Source of the DNA: Bacteroidales bacterium UBA6408
GTDB taxonomy: Bacteria > Bacteroidota > Bacteroidia > Bacteroidales > UBA932
Direction of reading: 5' to 3'
DNA: 23,252 nt
Assembly: GCA_002439805.1 (NCBI GenBank)
Contig: DJPQ01000055.1
Span: 19,452 to 42,703, forward strand
The translations under genes and the position numbers were made by a program. The notes beneath the pieces are model-generated. The model was not told the DNA's origin. It did no database searches and worked only from the letters and a program-made list of their open reading frames with translations. This document shows, piece after piece, positions 20,363 to 23,252 of this stretch (the first letter of the stretch is position 1; each line of letters opens with the position of its first letter).

Positions 20363-22690
20363 ATGAATATGAAACCAGTTTTAAGAAAATGTCTCGCGGC
20401 AACTGCCTTCGCTTCCGCGCTGCTTGCCGCATCCTGCCAGAAGGAGACCGAGTCTCCGACAACCATGACTCTGGCCGTGAACGACAACACCATAAACCTC
20501 GAAGCCAAGTCCGGCAAGGAGCATGTGCTCGTCTATGCCAAAGGGCAGTGGAACGCGGAATTCAAGGAAGCCGTGGAGTGGGCTGCCATTGAGGAAGGCA
20601 GCGGAAAGGGAAACGGGGAGTTCATTCTCACTTATAAGAAGAACCCTGACATCCTCCGCAGGGCGGAGATTCTGATCACCGCAGCTGGAGTCGACAAGAC
20701 CATAACCGTCACCGTTAATCAGGAGGGCGAGAAGGGGACTCCGAAGCTCGCGTTCGCCGAAAACGAGAAGGCCTACATCGCATGGGAGGTGAAGGACGCG
20801 ATTGCGGTCGAGTCCAACATTGACCAGAGCCTGATTAAGGCAGAATCATCGGCGGAGTGGATCGGAGGCCTTGAGCTCAAGGACGGACAGCTCTCGTTCA
20901 CCGTCGCCGAGAACACGACCGGCGAGTCTCGCAAGGGCACGCTCACTGTTTCCTACACCGATATTGACGAGGCAGTCTATCGCGCGGTGGCCGAAATCAC
21001 TCAAGGCTCCGAGCCGGGACACCTTACGCTGAACGAGACAGAGATGGCAATCGAGGCCTTCGCCGGCACAAAGACCGTCTATTGGGACTGTGTTCTCGGG
21101 ACGTTCATGCCTGAGCTTGTTTCGAACGTCACCTACGAGGGCAGCCAGAAGGACTGGATAAGCAATGTGACGCCGACCGTGGAGTCTCTCTCTTTCGACG
21201 TGACTGACAATGAGACCAAGGAGGCCCGCACGGCCGTCATCAAGGTTGAGCTTGCATCGAAGGGCATAGCCGTCAATCTCAAGATCACTCAGGGCGTCAA
21301 GACCAAGCAGTACAGCTTCGAGGAACTCCGCGCGCTTCTTACTGCTGCCGGAGAGCAGACATTTGACGGCGACTACTTCGAGGGAGTGATTGTCGCTGAC
21401 GGCGGTCAGAAAAACATGGAGACCAATCCGATGACATCTGCAACCTCTTACAACGATAACGAGTCCGCCATCACGAACTATGTCCAGTCTCTTGACGGCA
21501 ACTATGGTATGCGTCTCAAGTTCACCACGGCTGCGGACAACACCTTCAAGAAGGGCGACAAGGTGAAGATTTCCCTCAACGGGACAACTCTCGTCCGCGA
21601 GGACAACCCTGTACGTTACACTCTCAAGGGAGTCACCGCCAACACCGTGACCGTGGAGGAGAACATTTCGCTCCCGGCTCGTCAGAAGACGATTTCGGAA
21701 CTGACTGATGAGGATATCTATACTTGGACAACGCTCAAGGATGTCGAGATTGCGTTCAGCTATGGAAGCTACAATAATGTCGGAACAACAGTGAAGGATG
21801 CTTCTGATTGGATTAAGAACAAGAAGCAGAATATGGATTACAGGATTCTTTCGGATGCGTCTTGCAGCACGATAAATATGCTTGTCAACAGCGATGTTGA
21901 ATGGCTCAGGACTCAAAACGGCGTGCCGCAGGGCTCCGGGGACATTTCTGGTATTATAGTGAACACGGAAAACGGATATTTTCAGAATGCCGAACTTCTT
22001 GGCGGGTATCAGATTCGTCCGATGGAACTTTCTGACATTGCCCTCGGAGAGACCGGATTCAGTGAAAAAGTCGTTGAATGGTATTGGCCGGAAGGGAAAG
22101 GTAAAGCACCCGACCTCCACTATGATGGTCTTGCATGGAAACCGTCATTCGGCTCAGGCTCGTTCTTGGGGACAGGAAAACTCAATCAGACTTCCGGTTA
22201 TATGGAAACGGGTGCAATTGCCGACCCTAAGGCTATGAGGTGGGATTCAGTTCTTTGGAATGTTGCGGACGGAACGGCCGGTGCAGGATTTACAATTTCA
22301 TTTTCAACAGAAACCGTCGTGGCAAAGAAACTTGTTCTTGTATTCTCTGCTGCAGGTGGTTCCCAAAAAGAGGATGCGACAGGCCAGACTCCTGTAAATT
22401 GGAACATTTCGTATTCTGTCGGAGACGGAACTCCTGTCCAGTTCGAGAAGATTCTTATCCGCCCACTGCCTGCATCCGGTTCCACGGGAATGAAACTGCC
22501 TCTCACTCCTGACGAGTTTTATGTGGAACTTCCTACGGAACTGCTTGGCAAGGAGAAAGTTACTCTCAAGCTTCAGGCTGCGGACGACACCACCATAGAT
22601 TTCTCTACTGGAGAATATACGGAAAAAGTCTCTGCCACAGCCGCCCAGACATTCCGTTTCGGCGCCGTTGTCGTGAAAAGCATAAAATAG
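20363..22690 (+). CDS. Surface lipoprotein with three BACON-like domains and a DUF5689-like region
   Basis: Probably a surface glycan- or protein-binding lipoprotein that cooperates with the SusC/D pair. A lipoprotein signal ends LLAASC (about Cys22), followed by acidic residues. Three BACON-like beta-sandwich repeats follow (about 30-115, 120-210, 212-300), each ending in a T(V/L)xxxQEG- or ITQG-type strand. The next region (about 302-550, beginning YSFEELRALL) resembles DUF5689. The C-terminal part (about 555-775) is a beta-rich region I do not recognise. The start is set at 20363 (MNMKPVL); 20369 is equally possible, and the frame before is leader. From about 21,690 to the end, GC drops to roughly 38-50% from 55-58% upstream, which suggests a mosaic gene. 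The next gene begins 5 nt after its stop. Confidence 0.82.
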   Translation: MNMKPVLRKCLAATAFASALLAASCQKETESPTTMTLAVNDNTINLEAKSGKEHVLVYAKGQWNAEFKEAVEWAAIEEGSGKGNGEFILTYKKNPDILRRAEILITAAGVDKTITVTVNQEGEKGTPKLAFAENEKAYIAWEVKDAIAVESNIDQSLIKAESSAEWIGGLELKDGQLSFTVAENTTGESRKGTLTVSYTDIDEAVYRAVAEITQGSEPGHLTLNETEMAIEAFAGTKTVYWDCVLGTFMPELVSNVTYEGSQKDWISNVTPTVESLSFDVTDNETKEARTAVIKVELASKGIAVNLKITQGVKTKQYSFEELRALLTAAGEQTFDGDYFEGVIVADGGQKNMETNPMTSATSYNDNESAITNYVQSLDGNYGMRLKFTTAADNTFKKGDKVKISLNGTTLVREDNPVRYTLKGVTANTVTVEENISLPARQKTISELTDEDIYTWTTLKDVEIAFSYGSYNNVGTTVKDASDWIKNKKQNMDYRILSDASCSTINMLVNSDVEWLRTQNGVPQGSGDISGIIVNTENGYFQNAELLGGYQIRPMELSDIALGETGFSEKVVEWYWPEGKGKAPDLHYDGLAWKPSFGSGSFLGTGKLNQTSGYMETGAIADPKAMRWDSVLWNVADGTAGAGFTISFSTETVVAKKLVLVFSAAGGSQKEDATGQTPVNWNISYSVGDGTPVQFEKILIRPLPASGSTGMKLPLTPDEFYVELPTELLGKEKVTLKLQAADDTTIDFSTGEYTEKVSATAAQTFRFGAVVVKSIK

Positions 22691-22695
22691 TCATT

Positions 22696-23252
22696 ATGAA
22701 ACCAAGTTCAATCATAAAAATATCAGCTGTCGCGTCGATGGTGTGGGCTCTTGCGGCCTGCACCTCGATAGACAGGGAAAAGTTCGACTTCGTGGAATAC
22801 GGCGTCTCCGAGACCGAGATTGAGTTTCCTGCGAAGGCCGAGTACAAGGACGGGAAGCCGGTGACCGAACTTCAGAAGGTCATCGACATCTACTCCAATC
22901 AGGACTGCGTCCTCAGCTATGCCGACTCGGAGGTTGACTGGATGCGTGTCCGCGACCTCGACTCGTGGCAGATATGCCGTCAGATAGCCTTCAGCGGCGA
23001 CTGCTCCTTCCGCATCGAGTGCGACCAGAACGGCGACTACGCCCGCATGGTGAAGCTTGTCGTGAAGGGCGGACCCCGCACCGACACGATTTATGTCAAG
23101 CAGAACGGCAAACGCGTTCCGGAACTCGCCCTCGCCTCCTCGTCGGCTCTTCTCGACGGGGACAAGGAGAGCAAGTTCAGCGTCGACTACACCACCAATG
23201 TTTCCGACTGGAAGGACATCGTCTGCAAGGTAAGCTACAGCGGCGACGCGGC
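22696..23252 (+). CDS. Partial BACON-like lipoprotein, truncated by the window end
   Basis: An open frame runs from ATG 22696 to the last base without a stop (185 complete codons). A lipoprotein signal peptide ends LAAC (Cys22), and the mature protein continues with two BACON-type repeats: the first ends in RTDTIYVKQNGK, the second begins RVPELALASSSALLDGD and has VSDWKDIV. It starts 5 nt after the previous lipoprotein gene, so it is the fourth structural gene of the sus-like operon. GC is high again (about 58%). The total length and C-terminal domain are unknown; an enzyme domain could still follow outside the window. Confidence 0.85.
   Translation, partial: MKPSSIIKISAVASMVWALAACTSIDREKFDFVEYGVSETEIEFPAKAEYKDGKPVTELQKVIDIYSNQDCVLSYADSEVDWMRVRDLDSWQICRQIAFSGDCSFRIECDQNGDYARMVKLVVKGGPRTDTIYVKQNGKRVPELALASSSALLDGDKESKFSVDYTTNVSDWKDIVCKVSYSGDA

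Noticed and set aside
20846..22120. 424-codon minus-strand frame opposite the BACON lipoprotein
   Set aside because: Antisense shadow with no domain signal; the plus strand has a lipoprotein signal and repeated BACON-like strands.
1..23252. CRISPR array, prophage or integrase-bearing island
   Set aside because: No regularly spaced repeats, cas, integrase, transposase or phage structural genes were seen on either strand.
1..23252. Depletion of GTYRAC sites as a footprint of the restriction system
   Set aside because: At least seven GTYRAC sites are visible by eye, so there is no obvious avoidance; a proper count against expectation was not possible.

Overview
The window looks like a chromosomal segment of a Bacteroidota bacterium, most likely order Bacteroidales. 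The evidence is a SusC/SusD pair with its own SusR-like membrane regulator, BACON-type lipoproteins, TAnnTTTG-type -7 boxes instead of sigma70 promoters, and weak Shine-Dalgarno sequences. Core genes are GC-rich (about 55-60%). A high-GC gut lineage such as Rikenellaceae/Alistipes would fit, but the genus cannot be fixed from this sequence.

Layout. 1-163: the 3' tail of one tRNA, a complete tRNA with anticodon CAT, and its terminator. 204-873: a nested palindromic element abutting the 3' end of ispF (minus strand), with divergent promoters behind ispF. 886-11019: a long plus-strand run of housekeeping genes: small membrane protein, mutL, rhomboid protease, endonuclease/exonuclease/phosphatase (EEP) protein, tsaC, rsmE, cardiolipin synthase and YfcE-like phosphodiesterase. 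Between rhomboid and EEP protein sits an AT-richer two-gene type II restriction-modification system whose nuclease closely resembles HincII (GTYRAC). 11199-11524: a free-standing, very cysteine-rich small lipoprotein with its own promoter and terminator. 11585-11945 (minus): an unrecognised 47-codon gene with a near-consensus promoter and a leader whose first 20 nt can pair with the region containing its start codon. 11964-13399: radA. 13445-13722 (minus): a 43-codon ORF that looks like the C-terminal remnant of a FISUMP-type surface protein, with a terminator-like hairpin. 13744-end: a polysaccharide-utilisation-type locus with SusR/DUF6377-like regulator, large palindrome, SusC, SusD, a three-BACON/DUF5689-like lipoprotein, and a second BACON-like lipoprotein cut by the window edge.

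How it works together. The regulator, SusC transporter, SusD lipoprotein and following surface lipoproteins form a standard glycan (or peptide) capture and import module. No glycoside hydrolase is visible, so the substrate is unknown. The restriction-modification pair is co-translated (4-nt overlap) and seems to ride on the host operon.

Most interesting novelty candidates: (1) the minus-strand small gene at 11617-11760 with its possible start-codon-sequestering leader; (2) the nested palindrome at 217-319 that appears to supply the end of ispF; (3) the HincII-like nuclease with Met at the position of HincII's intercalating Gln138; (4) the eight-cysteine lipoprotein; (5) the 50-nt palindrome between the PUL regulator and susC.
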